Source: Herbaspirillum sp. (GTDB lineage Bacteria; Pseudomonadota; Gammaproteobacteria; Burkholderiales; Burkholderiaceae_D). Taken from it: a DNA stretch of 39,339 nucleotides. The stretch is taken from contig JAQGLY010000076.1 in the NCBI GenBank assembly GCA_028292625.1, positions 1-39,339 of the forward strand. The letters are read 5' to 3'. Shown here one piece after another: positions 32,114-39,339 of this stretch (position 1 is the stretch's first letter; each line of letters begins with the position of its first letter). The notes beneath the pieces were generated by a model, which was not told where the DNA came from, did not search any database, and worked only from the letters and a program-made list of their open reading frames with translations. The position numbers and the translations under genes are program-made.

Positions 32114-32965
32114 ATGAGCCAAATCAATTTCGGAATGCTGCTCAATACCTATCTGGTGCCGTTCGGCCTGAAAATCCTCGCCGCGATCGCGATCTGGATT
32201 ATCGGCACCATAGTGATCAATGCCTTTGCCCGGCTGGCGCGGCGCGCGCTGAGTCTGCGGCATCTGGATCCGACGCTGGCCAATTACGCGATTTCGACCA
32301 TCCACGTTGCGCTGCGCATCGTGCTGATCATGGCGATCATGGAAGTGTGCGGCATTTCGACCACCTCGTTCGCGGCACTGGTCGGCGCCGCCGGCGTGGC
32401 CATCGGCGTGGCGTGGTCCGGCCTGCTGTCCAACTTCGCGGCAGGCATCTTTCTGGTGGTGCTGCGGCCGTTCAAAGTGGGCGATTACATCAGCGCCGCC
32501 GGGCAGACCGGCACCGTTACCGAAATCGGCCTGTTCATGACCATCATGACCACGGACAACAATCTGCGTGTGTATATCGGCAACAACAAACTGTTCGCCG
32601 ACAACATCATCAATTACAACGTCAATGCAACCCGCCGCGTCGATTTGCGCTGCCAGCTTTCGGCCGAAGTCGATTCGGCGGCGGCAATCGCTCTGCTGAC
32701 CGAGAAAGTGTCGCGCATTCCCAACGTCCAGACCACGCCGGCGGTCAGTGTTTCCATTGTGGAATTCAATGCACTGGGCACTTTGCTGGGCATTCGTCTG
32801 TTTGCCGCAACACCCAATTTCGGGCAGGTCAACAATGACACCAATACCGTCATTGCAGAGACCGCGCGCAGCGCGGGCTGGCCGGCGCCGGCAACTTATC
32901 AGGTCAGCGTACCGTCGCAGGCCGCGCCGCCCGTCCCCGCCGCACCCGTTCCATCGCCGCAATGA
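32114..32965 (+). CDS. Small mechanosensitive channel of the MscS family
   Basis: A 283-residue MscS-type channel of near-minimal length. Three membrane segments are seen at about 20-38, 62-80 and 88-116. The third, pore-lining one contains the Gly/Ala-packed GVAIGVAWSGLLSNFAAG and runs into LRPFKVGDYI, the start of the cytoplasmic cage. The protein ends in a Pro/Ala-rich tail (~265-283). It would release solutes on osmotic downshock from the inner membrane. It stands between purD and hemF, separated from purD by a terminator. Confidence 0.92.
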   Translation: MSQINFGMLLNTYLVPFGLKILAAIAIWIIGTIVINAFARLARRALSLRHLDPTLANYAISTIHVALRIVLIMAIMEVCGISTTSFAALVGAAGVAIGVAWSGLLSNFAAGIFLVVLRPFKVGDYISAAGQTGTVTEIGLFMTIMTTDNNLRVYIGNNKLFADNIINYNVNATRRVDLRCQLSAEVDSAAAIALLTEKVSRIPNVQTTPAVSVSIVEFNALGTLLGIRLFAATPNFGQVNNDTNTVIAETARSAGWPAPATYQVSVPSQAAPPVPAAPVPSPQ

Positions 32966-33078
32966 CGGCCCCGGGAATCCAGGGCGGCCTGCGGCGGCCT
33001 CGGTCACTAGACCCCATATTGAGGCCATGCAAGGTACAATCGCGTGTCTTTGTCCACCCGCATAACGATAACTAAGCC

Positions 33079-33993
33079 GTGACACTATCCGCACCCGCTC
33101 CTTCCGCCGTCCAAAATTACCTCGGAGACCTGCAACAACGGATTGTTGCGGCGCTCGAGCGCATAGACGGCCAGGTCTTCATCAGCGACCGCTGGGACCG
33201 GCCTGAGGGCGGCGGCGGCATGTCGCGCATTCTCGAGGATGGCCGTGTGCTGGAGCGCGCCGGCGTCGGTTTTTCGCACGTCAAGGGCAGCAGCCTGCCG
33301 CCGTCGGCCGCCGCCAACCGCCCCGGCATCGGCGGCCAGCCGTGGGAAGCGATGGGCGTGTCGCTGGTGTTGCACCCGCGCAATCCATATGCGCCCACGG
33401 TGCACATGAACGTACGCTTTTTCAGCACCTCCGACGCCGACGGCAAGCCGGTCTGGTGGTTCGGCGGCGGCCTGGATCTGACGCCGTATTACGGCTTTGT
33501 CGAGGATGCGCAACATTTCCATCGCAGTTGCCGCGATGCGCTGGAGCCGTTCGGCGACGATCTGTATCCGCGCTTCAAGAAATGGTGCGATGAGTACTTT
33601 TATCTGAAGCATCGCCAGGAACCGCGCGGCATAGGCGGCATCTTTTTCGACGATTTCAATGCGCTGGGCTTCGAGCGCAGCTTTGCGATGCTGCAAAGCG
33701 TCGGCGACAGCTTTATCGGTGCCTATCTGCCGCTGCTGGAAAAACGCATGGACACGCCGTATGGCGAACGCGAACGCGACTTCCAGGCCTACCGCCGCGG
33801 CCGCTACGTGGAATTCAATCTGGTATTCGACCGCGGCACGCTGTTCGGCCTGCAATCCGGCGGGCGCACCGAATCGATCCTGATGTCGATGCCGCCGGTG
33901 GTCAAATGGCGTTACAACTGGCAGCCCGACGCGGGCACCCCGGAAGCCGCGTTGTACAGCGATTTTCTGGTTCACCGGGACTGGCTCGCGTGA
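33079..33993 (+). CDS. hemF: Oxygen-dependent coproporphyrinogen III oxidase
   Basis: A 304-residue enzyme converting coproporphyrinogen III to protoporphyrinogen IX with O2, in haem synthesis. Conserved parts include [44 protein letters not shown], and [14 protein letters not shown]. The gene uses a GTG start at 33079; no ATG nearby gives the family N-terminus. A possible -10 TACAAT lies at 33035-33040 but no matching -35 was found. Its stop overlaps the nadD start (GTGA), so nadD is translationally coupled. Confidence 0.95.
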   Translation: MTLSAPAPSAVQNYLGDLQQRIVAALERIDGQVFISDRWDRPEGGGGMSRILEDGRVLERAGVGFSHVKGSSLPPSAAANRPGIGGQPWEAMGVSLVLHPRNPYAPTVHMNVRFFSTSDADGKPVWWFGGGLDLTPYYGFVEDAQHFHRSCRDALEPFGDDLYPRFKKWCDEYFYLKHRQEPRGIGGIFFDDFNALGFERSFAMLQSVGDSFIGAYLPLLEKRMDTPYGERERDFQAYRRGRYVEFNLVFDRGTLFGLQSGGRTESILMSMPPVVKWRYNWQPDAGTPEAALYSDFLVHRDWLA

Positions 33994-34664
33994 CCCGCGC
34001 CACGGCCCATCGCGGCAAAACCTGCATCGCGATCCTGGGCGGCAGTTTCGATCCGGTGCATAACGGCCATGTCGCACTGGGCGAATATTTCGTCGACTTG
34101 CTGGCGCCGGACCAGTTGCGCGTCATTCCCACCGGCAATCCGTGGCAGAAGCACGGCCTGCAGGCGACGCCGCAACAGCGGGTGGACATGGTCCGCCTGG
34201 CGTTCGACACGCAGACGGCTCCAGTATGCATCGACACCCAGGAGATCGACCGCGCGACGGAAACCTACACCATCGACACGCTGCAGTCGCTGCGCAAGGA
34301 ACTCGGTCCGGACGTGTCCATCGTATTCCTGATGGGCGCCGATCAACTGCAGCATCTGGACACCTGGCAAGGCTGGCGCGAACTGTTCGACTATGCGCAT
34401 TTGTGCGCCGCATCGCGTCCCGGCTTTGGCGTGGAGGCGTCCAGCGTGCCCGACGCGGTCATGCGGGAGTTCGCGCGCCGCGCCGCGAGCGCGCAACAAA
34501 TCCGCGACAACCCGCATGGGCTGACTTATCTGGCGTCGAATCTGGCGGTCGACATATCGGCCACGGAGATCCGGGCCATTCTGCACAACGGCGAACGCCC
34601 GGAGCGGCTGATGCCGCGCGGGGTGCTAGACTATATCGAACAACATCACCTCTACAAAAGCTAA
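33990..34664 (+). CDS. nadD: Nicotinate-nucleotide adenylyltransferase
   Basis: A 224-residue enzyme that makes deamido-NAD from nicotinate mononucleotide and ATP in NAD synthesis. [20 protein letters not shown] (15-34) carries the nucleotidyltransferase (T/H)xGH motif as HNGH, and the second motif [10 protein letters not shown] is near the C-terminus. The GTG at 33990 overlaps the hemF stop and gives a normal length; an upstream start in hemF (33906) would add unrelated sequence. The stop overlaps the ATG of rsfS (TAATG). Confidence 0.94.
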   Translation: MTRATAHRGKTCIAILGGSFDPVHNGHVALGEYFVDLLAPDQLRVIPTGNPWQKHGLQATPQQRVDMVRLAFDTQTAPVCIDTQEIDRATETYTIDTLQSLRKELGPDVSIVFLMGADQLQHLDTWQGWRELFDYAHLCAASRPGFGVEASSVPDAVMREFARRAASAQQIRDNPHGLTYLASNLAVDISATEIRAILHNGERPERLMPRGVLDYIEQHHLYKS

Positions 34665-35347
34665 TGGATATCAAAAAACTGCAAGCACTGGTCATCGACG
34701 CGCTGGAAGACGTCAAAGCGCAAGACATTCGCGTGTACGACACGACGCATCTGACCAGCCTGTTTGACCGGATCGCAATCGCCTCCGGCACTTCCAACCG
34801 CCAGACCAAGGCGTTGGCCGCTTCGGTGCGCGACAAGGTCAAGCTGAAAGGCGGCCATATCCTCGGCATGGAAGGTGAAGATACCGGCGAATGGGTGCTG
34901 GTCGATCTGGGCGACATGATCGTGCATATCATGCAGGCGCCGATCCGCGCCTACTACCGCCTGGAAGAGATCTGGGGCGAAAAGGAAGTCAAATTCGGCG
35001 CCGCGGTGCGCGCCAAACGGGTCGCCGCCGACGAAGACGCGCCGAAAAAAGCGCGCCATCTGACGGTCAATCAAAGCCTGGAAGAAGACAAGCCGAAGAA
35101 AGCCGCCAGTACGCGCAAGCCGGCCGACAAGACCGTCGCAGGCAAACCCGCCGCGCGCAAGCCGGCCGCCGGCAAAGCCAAGGCGCCTTCCAAAGCGGTC
35201 GGTAAAACCGTCAAGGTCGCCGCGACCAAAACCGCCGTCGCATCCAAAGGCGCCGCCGCCGCCAAAAAGGCCGCCTCCAAGGGCCCTGCGCGCGCGCCGG
35301 CCAAACGCGCATCGCGCGCCGCCGCCCCCCCCAAGGCCGAGGACTGA
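34664..35347 (+). CDS. rsfS: Ribosomal silencing factor RsfS with a long Lys/Ala/Pro tail
   Basis: A 227-residue protein. Residues 1-115 are a complete RsfS domain (DIRVYDTTHLTSLFDRIAIA, GTSNRQTKALA, EGEDTGEWVLVDLGDMIVHI, APIRAYYRLEEIWG), which binds ribosomal protein L14 and blocks subunit joining in starvation. The family is usually about 105-120 residues. Here ~125-220 is a low-complexity tail rich in Lys, Ala and Pro (KPAARKPAAGKAKAPSKAVG), resembling histone H1/AlgP-type tails, which could bind RNA or DNA. The ATG overlaps the nadD stop, and rlmH follows after 41 bases. Confidence 0.94.
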   Translation: MDIKKLQALVIDALEDVKAQDIRVYDTTHLTSLFDRIAIASGTSNRQTKALAASVRDKVKLKGGHILGMEGEDTGEWVLVDLGDMIVHIMQAPIRAYYRLEEIWGEKEVKFGAAVRAKRVAADEDAPKKARHLTVNQSLEEDKPKKAASTRKPADKTVAGKPAARKPAAGKAKAPSKAVGKTVKVAATKTAVASKGAAAAKKAASKGPARAPAKRASRAAAPPKAED

Positions 35348-35388
35348 TGCGCGCGGCCGATAAATCGTGACCGGAGAAAGCCGCCATC

Positions 35389-35859
35389 ATGCAACTCATC
35401 ATCGCGGCGGTGGGCCACAAAATGCCTGCCTGGATCGAAGACGGCTTTAACGAATACACCAAAAGAATGCCGCCGGAATGCCGCATTCAGTTGAAGGAAA
35501 TCAAGCCGGTCGAACGCTCCGGCAGCAAAACCGCCGAAACGGCGATGGCGCTGGAGAGAGCCAGGATCGAAGCGGTATTGCCGAAAGGCGCGCGCATCGT
35601 CGCACTGGACGAGCATGGCAAGGATCTGAGTTCGGTGAAGCTGTCGGAATATCTGACGCAATGGCAGCAGGACGGCCGCGACGTCGCGCTGGTGATCGGC
35701 GGCGCCGACGGACTGGACGCCGGCTTCAAAGCCAGCGCCGACATGCTGATCCGGCTGTCCACGTTGACCTTGCCGCACGGCATGGTGCGCGTATTGCTGG
35801 CGGAGCAGTTGTATCGCGCCTGGTCCATCACTCAAAATCATCCGTATCACAGGATATAG
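35389..35859 (+). CDS. rlmH: 23S rRNA pseudouridine-1915 N3-methyltransferase
   Basis: A 156-residue SPOUT methyltransferase (RlmH/YbeA), normal length. [20 protein letters not shown] (99-118) is the SAM-binding knot region, with [20 protein letters not shown] and NHPYHR at the end as the family signature. It methylates the pseudouridine at 1915 in helix 69 of the 23S rRNA in assembled ribosomes. GGAGAAAG before ATG 35389 supports the start. Its position next to rsfS is the standard one. Confidence 0.96.
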   Translation: MQLIIAAVGHKMPAWIEDGFNEYTKRMPPECRIQLKEIKPVERSGSKTAETAMALERARIEAVLPKGARIVALDEHGKDLSSVKLSEYLTQWQQDGRDVALVIGGADGLDAGFKASADMLIRLSTLTLPHGMVRVLLAEQLYRAWSITQNHPYHRI

Positions 35860-35865
35860 CGCGTC

Positions 35866-36468
35866 ATGAAGCAAGCCATCCGAAAAATTTACCTTGCCTC
35901 CAAAAGCCCGCGCCGCCGCGAACTGCTGCGCCAGATCGGCGTTGATTTCGAACTGCTGCTCAACGATATCGAGGTCGACGAAGACGTGCTGCCTAGCGAA
36001 GCGCCGCGCGACTATGTAGCGCGCGTGACACTGGAAAAAGCGCAGCATGCGCGCCGCACTATCGCCCTCAGGCAATTGCCTCCGCGCCCAGTGCTGGCGG
36101 CCGACACCACGGTGGTGCTCGATACCTGCATCCTCGGCAAACCGGTCGACACCGCCGATGCGGTGCGGATGATGCGGAGCCTGTCCGGCCGCACGCATCA
36201 GGTGCTGACCAGTGTCGCGGTCGCGTTCAACGACGAGCTCTGGCAAGTCACGCAAAGTTCCGACGTCACGTTCGATACACTGTCCGAACAAACCATCGCC
36301 GCGTACTGCGACAGCACGGAACCCTATGACAAGGCCGGCGGTTATGGCATCCAGGGACCGGCCGCGGTATTCATCGCCAATATCTCGGGCAGCTACTCCG
36401 GCATCGCCGGCCTGCCGCTGTTCGAGACGGCGCAATTGCTGCACAAAGCGGGCATCGCCACTCTATGA
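35866..36468 (+). CDS. maf: Maf-type nucleoside triphosphate pyrophosphatase
   Basis: A 200-residue Maf/Ham1-like cytoplasmic phosphatase. The Maf signature SKSPRRRELLRQIGVDFEL starts at residue 12. Later conserved parts are AADTTVVLD, GKPVDTADAVRMMRSLSGRT and EPYDKAGGYGIQG. Such proteins cleave nucleoside triphosphates, including modified ones, to monophosphates and can affect septation. It starts 6 bases after rlmH, and its stop overlaps the rng start as ATGA. Confidence 0.94.
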   Translation: MKQAIRKIYLASKSPRRRELLRQIGVDFELLLNDIEVDEDVLPSEAPRDYVARVTLEKAQHARRTIALRQLPPRPVLAADTTVVLDTCILGKPVDTADAVRMMRSLSGRTHQVLTSVAVAFNDELWQVTQSSDVTFDTLSEQTIAAYCDSTEPYDKAGGYGIQGPAAVFIANISGSYSGIAGLPLFETAQLLHKAGIATL

Positions 36469-37931
36469 GCGAAGACATACTGATCAACATCACGCCGCAG
36501 GAAACGCGGGTGGCGCTGCTGCTGCAGGGCGCGGTGCAGGAATTGCATGTGGAACGCACGCTGTCGCGCGGACTGGCGGGCAATATTTATCTCGGCAAAG
36601 TGGTACGGGTATTGCCCGGCATGCAATCGGCATTCATCGATATCGGACTGGAGCGCGCGGCTTTTCTGCACGTCGCCGACATCTGGGAGGCGCGTTCTCA
36701 TGACGGGCCGAACAACGGCGTGACCGTGCCGATTGAAAAGCTGCTGTACGACGGACAGTCCGTGACGGTGCAGGTGATCAAGGAGCCGATCGGCACCAAG
36801 GGCGCGCGTCTGGCGACGCAGATCTCGATCGCCGGCCGCATGCTGGTGTATCTGCCGCAGGACAATCACATCGGCATTTCGCAGCGTATCGAAAAGGAAG
36901 TCGACCGCGAACAGCTGCGCAGCAAAGTCCAGGCGCTGCTGCCGCCGGACGAAAAAGGCGGCTTCATCATCCGCACCATGGCCGAAGACGCGTCCGACGC
37001 CGATCTGCGGATGGACGTCGAATATCTGCGCAAAACCTGGTCCGCCATCGTTCAACTAGGCAAAACCAAACCCGCGCCGGCACTACTGCACCAGGATTTG
37101 AATCTGGCGCAACGCGTACTGCGCGATTTCGTCAGTGAAACCACCACCGGCATCCAGATCGATTCGCGCGAGAATTTCGTGAAGCTGCAGGAGTTCGGCG
37201 CCTTGTACACCCCGTCCGTGCTGGAACGGCTGAGTCTTTACAAAGGCGAACGGCCTCTGTTCGACCTGTACGGCGTGGAAGAAGAAATCGAGCGCGCGCT
37301 GGGCCGCCGCGTCGATCTGAAATCCGGCGGCTACCTGATCATCGATCAGACCGAAGCGATGACCACCATCGACGTCAATACCGGCAGCTTCGTCAACGGC
37401 CGCAACTTCGACGACACCATTTTCAAAACCAATCTGGAAGCGGCGCTGACCATCGCGCGTCAACTGCGTTTGCGCAATCTGGGCGGCATCATCATCCTGG
37501 ATTTCATCGACATGGAGAACCTGGAGCACAGGGCCGCCGTGCTATCCGAATTGCACAAGGCGCTGCAGCGCGACCGCACCAAGATTTCGGTATCGAATTT
37601 CTCCGCGCTGGGACTGGTGGAAATGACCCGCAAACGCACGCGCGAATCGTTGTCGCATATTCTGTGCGAAACCTGCTCCGCCTGCGGCGGCAGGGGCCAG
37701 CTGAAAACCCCGCGCACCGTTTGCTATGAAATTCTGCGCGAGGTGCTGCGCGAAGCGAAGCAATTCAATCCGCGCGAATTCCGTATCCTCGCATCGCAAT
37801 TGGTGGTCGACATGTTCCTGGAAGAGGAGTCGCAGCATCTGGCGATGCTGGGCGATTTCATCGAGAAGCCGATTTCATTGCAGGTACAGACGGCTTATTT
37901 GCAGGAGCAGTACGACATCATTCTGATGTAA
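36465..37931 (+). CDS. rng: Ribonuclease G
   Basis: A 488-residue endoribonuclease of the RNase E/G family (E. coli RNase G is 489), processing the 5' end of 16S rRNA and some mRNAs. Order: N-terminal S1 RNA-binding domain (~37-125), RNase H-like and 5'-sensor region (EKGGFIIRTMAEDASDADLR), catalytic domain with Asp303 in IDVNTGSF and Asp346 in IILDFIDM, and the zinc-link cysteines CETCSACGGRG (401-411). There is no RNase E-type C-terminal scaffold. The ATG overlaps the maf stop. Confidence 0.96.
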   Translation: MSEDILINITPQETRVALLLQGAVQELHVERTLSRGLAGNIYLGKVVRVLPGMQSAFIDIGLERAAFLHVADIWEARSHDGPNNGVTVPIEKLLYDGQSVTVQVIKEPIGTKGARLATQISIAGRMLVYLPQDNHIGISQRIEKEVDREQLRSKVQALLPPDEKGGFIIRTMAEDASDADLRMDVEYLRKTWSAIVQLGKTKPAPALLHQDLNLAQRVLRDFVSETTTGIQIDSRENFVKLQEFGALYTPSVLERLSLYKGERPLFDLYGVEEEIERALGRRVDLKSGGYLIIDQTEAMTTIDVNTGSFVNGRNFDDTIFKTNLEAALTIARQLRLRNLGGIIILDFIDMENLEHRAAVLSELHKALQRDRTKISVSNFSALGLVEMTRKRTRESLSHILCETCSACGGRGQLKTPRTVCYEILREVLREAKQFNPREFRILASQLVVDMFLEEESQHLAMLGDFIEKPISLQVQTAYLQEQYDIILM

Positions 37932-38233
37932 GACAACACAAATTTACATCGGCGCCCCCATAATTTCCATAGCGAAACATTGGATAATCTGTTACAACCT
38001 ACCCACCTCGGCAGTAACAAACCGGCCTTCTAGAAGCCGGCTCAAGACCGGGTTTCAGATTTAACAACAATCCCAGCAATAGATACGCGTCGCCCGGAAT
38101 TTTTTCTCCCTTGCGCGCTTTCCCGGTAGTCCGCCTGGCGGAACACCTGGCGGCACGCATGGCGGAACGGAATCTGGCAGCCACCGGCAATTGCTGCGCA
38201 TTATTTCAATGATTCGGGGAAAAGGGACTCAAC
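37932..38233. other. Intergenic region between rng and the chemotaxis receptor
   Basis: These 302 bases contain no gene I can support. A bulged hairpin lies at 38022-38040 (CCGG-C-CTTC-TA-GAAG-CCGG) and could end the rng transcript, but no T-run follows. No clear sigma-28-type flagellar promoter (TAAA-N15-GCCGATAA) was seen upstream of the receptor gene. AAAGGG 7 bases before ATG 38234 is the receptor's ribosome site. Confidence 0.5.
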
Positions 38234-39339
38234 ATGCTCAGCAATTTCAAGATCAAAACTCGCCTGCAGCTCTGCTTCGGGATCATCATCGTTTTATCTT
38301 TGCTCACCACCGGCCTGGCTCTATGGCGGCTGCAAACCGTGGCCGTGGCCACCGATACCATGATGCACTCGCCGCTGTCCACGGAACGCCTGATCAGCGC
38401 GTTCGTCTCCAATAGCGAGGTCAGCGTGCGCCGCACCGCCGCGATCATCAAAAGCAGCGATCCGATCCTGGAAACCTACTTCGCCGATGAACAAAAGGCT
38501 TCCAGCGTACGCTCCGCCGAGTTATCGAAACAGATGACCGCGCTGCTGCAATCGCCGGAGGAAAAGGAAGTCCTGCGCAAAGTCAACGTCGCCCGCGCCG
38601 ATTTTCTCTCGTCCCGCGCGCTGGTGATGCAAGCGAAAAAAGACGGCCAGGCGGAACAGGCCAGTCAATTGTTCGACCAGCGTTTCGTTCCCGCCGTTAA
38701 GGCCATGGATGCCGGCCTGCAAAGCCTGCTGGAATTCCAGCAAAAGGAAATCGACGACACCGCCAGCGGCATCGCGGCCATCTATCAAACCAGCAAGCTC
38801 TGGCTGATGGTGCTGGAGATCGTGGCGTTGGTCTGCGCGGTATCGTGCGCATGGCTGCTGTCGAACAGCATCACGCGTCCCTTGCACCAGGCGGCCGCGT
38901 TGGCGAAGAATGTCGCCGGCGGCGATCTGACCATCAGCCTCGCTTCGCAATCCAGGGATGAAATCGGCGACCTGTCGCGCGCGCTCGAGGGAATGCGTCT
39001 GGGCCTGATCAGGACGCTGGAGCGGGTCCGCAACGGCGTCGGCGCCATCGCCACGGCATCCGGTGAAATCGCCGATGGCAACGCCGATCTGTCTTCACGC
39101 ACCGAATCGCAAGCCGGCTCGCTGGAAGAGACAGCCAGTTCGATGGAGGAATTGACCTCTACCGTCAAGCAAAATGCCGACAATGCGCAGCAGGCCAATC
39201 AACTGGCGATCTCGGCTTCGGAACAAGCGGTGCAAGGCGGCCAGGTGGTCAATCAAGTGGTCGATACGATGAGTTCGATCAAGGACAGCTCGCGCAAGAT
39301 CGTCGACATCATCGGCGTGATCGATGGCATCGCGTTCCA
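38234..39339 (+). CDS. Methyl-accepting chemotaxis protein, partial at the right edge
   Basis: The first 368 residues of a transmembrane chemoreceptor. TM1 lies at ~11-30, a periplasmic four-helix-type sensor domain at ~33-187, TM2 at ~189-210, and a HAMP domain at ~211-263 (ITRPLHQAAALAKNVAGGDL). The cytoplasmic signalling domain begins with SRTESQAGSLEETASSMEEL, a typical methylation helix, and runs to the IDGIAF just before the tip when the window ends. It senses a ligand in the periplasm and signals to CheA/CheW. The ligand is unknown. The tail-end fragment at 4797-5011 belongs to the same receptor class. Confidence 0.93.
   Translation, partial: MLSNFKIKTRLQLCFGIIIVLSLLTTGLALWRLQTVAVATDTMMHSPLSTERLISAFVSNSEVSVRRTAAIIKSSDPILETYFADEQKASSVRSAELSKQMTALLQSPEEKEVLRKVNVARADFLSSRALVMQAKKDGQAEQASQLFDQRFVPAVKAMDAGLQSLLEFQQKEIDDTASGIAAIYQTSKLWLMVLEIVALVCAVSCAWLLSNSITRPLHQAAALAKNVAGGDLTISLASQSRDEIGDLSRALEGMRLGLIRTLERVRNGVGAIATASGEIADGNADLSSRTESQAGSLEETASSMEELTSTVKQNADNAQQANQLAISASEQAVQGGQVVNQVVDTMSSIKDSSRKIVDIIGVIDGIAF

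Noticed and set aside
37999..38190. A 63-codon minus-strand frame between rng and the receptor gene
   Set aside because: No ribosome site, no recognisable protein features, and it overlaps a hairpin; more likely non-coding.

Overview
The window looks like chromosomal DNA of a betaproteobacterium of the order Burkholderiales, most likely Oxalobacteraceae-like (Herminiimonas/Collimonas/Massilia type). This is inferred from moderately high GC, from the pepN-fbp gene pair and from the block yebC-purD-hemF-nadD-rsfS-rlmH-maf-rng, all read from protein motifs. No database search was possible. No RNA genes, CRISPR arrays, insertion sequences or prophage genes were seen.

Left accessory region (1-14.9 kb). 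It opens with the GC-rich 5' end of an unidentified minus-strand gene cut by the window edge. A zinc alcohol/formaldehyde-type dehydrogenase follows, with a small membrane-tailed protein behind it. On the minus strand lie a serine hydrolase and a AAA+ ATPase in tandem. After a decayed chemotaxis-receptor fragment come a DUF1428 protein and a 56-residue one-helix membrane protein. A paoABC-like periplasmic molybdenum aldehyde oxidoreductase operon follows, then a LysR regulator, a two-cupin dioxygenase-like protein, an orphan ParB-like protein with a coiled coil, a DUF899 thioredoxin-like protein, an AT-rich LprI/DUF1311 secreted protein and an 88-residue conserved protein.

Respiratory region (15-20 kb). 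A minus-strand pair encodes a diheme c4-like and a triheme cytochrome c. It diverges from cydA-cydB plus a 43-residue DUF2474 subunit (cyanide-insensitive type bd quinol oxidase). The 385-bp region between them carries two CTAG-centred dyads that could be operators.

Middle region (20-29.8 kb). Here are a Bcr/CflA drug exporter, fructose-1,6-bisphosphatase (fbp), aminopeptidase N (pepN, interrupted by an in-frame stop 104 codons before its natural end), a DUF4136 lipoprotein, a 55-residue membrane protein with quinone oxidoreductase, an EamA transporter and a HerA/YjgR-like ATPase.

Right housekeeping block (29.9-38 kb, all plus strand). It holds yebC, purD (followed by the best terminator in the window), a MscS channel, hemF, nadD, rsfS with a long Lys/Ala/Pro tail, rlmH, maf and rng. 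Several overlap by a few bases (hemF/nadD GTGA, nadD/rsfS TAATG, maf/rng ATGA), so they look translationally coupled. The window ends inside a methyl-accepting chemotaxis protein.

I found no convincing wholly new system. The most worthwhile leads are the interrupted pepN, the tailed RsfS, the orphan ParB-like gene, the AAA+/hydrolase pair with a perfect hairpin between them, and the dyads upstream of cydA.
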